From contig NZ_QJSX01000015.1 of assembly GCF_003217515.1 (NCBI RefSeq), positions 62,001-126,000 on the forward strand: a stretch of DNA of 64,000 bases. The letters run 5' to 3'. The position numbers and the translations under genes were made by a program. The notes below the pieces were generated by a model, which was given only the letters and a program-made list of their open reading frames with translations, searched no databases and was not told the DNA's origin. This stretch comes from Deinococcus yavapaiensis KR-236 (GTDB lineage: Bacteria; Deinococcota; Deinococci; Deinococcales; Deinococcaceae). Positions 63,644-64,000 of the stretch are shown here, piece by piece (positions within the stretch are counted from its first letter, which is position 1; each line of letters begins with the position of its first letter).

Positions 63644-63649
63644 AACTTA
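63644..63649 (-). promoter_or_regulatory. -10 box (TAAGTT) of the secreted protein gene
   Basis: Eight bases upstream of the ATG at 63635. Confidence 0.4.
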
Positions 63650-63731
63650 CGGACTTGGACGCGTGTTCGTTGCCGAACCATCCTCCGTGAAGACTTCGTG
63701 GAGATTCGGCGCTCGGCCTCGAGGAACCTCG

Positions 63732-63737
63732 TATCAT
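63732..63737 (+). promoter_or_regulatory. -10 box (TATCAT) of the amylosucrase gene
   Basis: Seven bases before the GTG at 63745; it contains part of an in-frame ATG at 63736. Confidence 0.5.
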
Positions 63738-63744
63738 GAAACGC

Positions 63745-64000
63745 GTGCTGAGCGCCTCTGTCCTCAATGCCATTCGTGACGCCTTTCCCGATGACGACCG
63801 CGAGCTGGAAGCGTTTCAACTGCGATACGAGCGCTACGCGGGCCAGCTTTTCGACGGCGTGCGAGCCGTGTACCCCGACGCCGAGGACTTGGAGGAGCGC
63901 TTGCTCGAAGTCCTGCTGCACGCCTGGCACGAGCGGCCCGCCGATCTCAAACGCCTCGACTCGCAGCGCCTGCTCTCCCCCGACTGGCTTCAAACGCCCG
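63745..64000 (+). CDS. Amylosucrase, N-terminal part (cut by window edge)
   Basis: Start of a GH13 glucosyltransferase that builds amylose-like glucan from sucrose. Only about 85 residues are visible. They follow the helical N-terminal domain of deinococcal amylosucrases: LNAIRDAFPDD, LRYERYAGQL, LLEVLLHAWHERPADLKRLD and LLSPDWLQTP. The catalytic barrel lies beyond base 64000. GTG chosen because the in-frame ATG at 63736 overlaps the -10 box, but it cannot be excluded. Confidence 0.85.
   Translation, partial: MLSASVLNAIRDAFPDDDRELEAFQLRYERYAGQLFDGVRAVYPDAEDLEERLLEVLLHAWHERPADLKRLDSQRLLSPDWLQTP

Overview
This window looks like a chromosomal segment of a Deinococcus species that I cannot name. 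The strongest evidence is an intact irrE/pprI radiation-response metalloprotease (HEVSH zinc motif) followed by folP-folB-folK. Supporting evidence is a complete bacterial V-type ATPase operon, an amylosucrase start, an archaeal-type ProS, a PriA without helicase motifs, a manganese catalase, high GC content and many promoters whose -10 box lies only 5-8 bases before the start codon (leaderless mRNAs, a known deinococcal habit). I saw no rRNA, tRNA, CRISPR array, insertion sequence or prophage. This is mostly conserved chromosome.

Layout. 0-6 kb: argR (cut by the window edge), coaBC, rpoZ and a membrane protein on the minus strand; then corA behind an unusual leader, and the copper/cytochrome-oxidase assembly genes pcuC-sco-ctaG. 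6-14.8 kb: a persulfide-dioxygenase/rhodanese protein coupled to a tiny acidic protein, a CitE-like lyase, a tandem ABC ATPase, an SDR, a subtilisin-like lipoprotein and a TPR/HD-GYP protein. 14.8-26 kb: aldehyde dehydrogenase, histidine phosphatase, VOC, HEAT, menG, a sulfurtransferase, an FAD protein/trmB/priA run, a DinB-fold protein, a RIO kinase preceded by a 34-aa ORF, and a secreted protein. 26-31 kb: a coxG-coxS-coxL-coxM molybdenum hydroxylase operon (form II CoxL).

31-39.6 kb: a NarL-type two-component system, an ABC exporter, a DUF4097 lipoprotein, and an aminoglycoside-phosphotransferase-like gene beside an MccF/S66 peptidase gene; these last two share a 15-base promoter box. 39.6-48.2 kb: the V-ATPase operon (G-I-K-E-C-F, then a hairpin spacer, then A-B and D). 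48.5-64 kb: a PfkB kinase, ksgA, carD, a TPR protein, nnrD/E, a PATAN protein, the acyl-CoA-binding protein-irrE-folP-folB-folK run, a pseudokinase-like PASTA protein, a cysteine desulfurase, Mn catalase, proS, a secreted protein and the start of an amylosucrase gene.

How the genes fit together. Energy and redox maintenance (V-ATPase, oxidase copper loading, Mo-hydroxylase, menaquinone), sulfur handling (persulfide dioxygenase, mercaptopyruvate-type sulfurtransferase, cysteine desulfurase) and stress defence (IrrE, Mn catalase) dominate. The observations most worth checking are the corA leader (a proline-rich leader ORF followed by a hairpin that buries the corA ribosome site), the 34-aa ORF before the RIO kinase, the shared promoter box of the phosphotransferase/peptidase pair, and the gene-end overlap that ties irrE to an acyl-CoA-binding protein.
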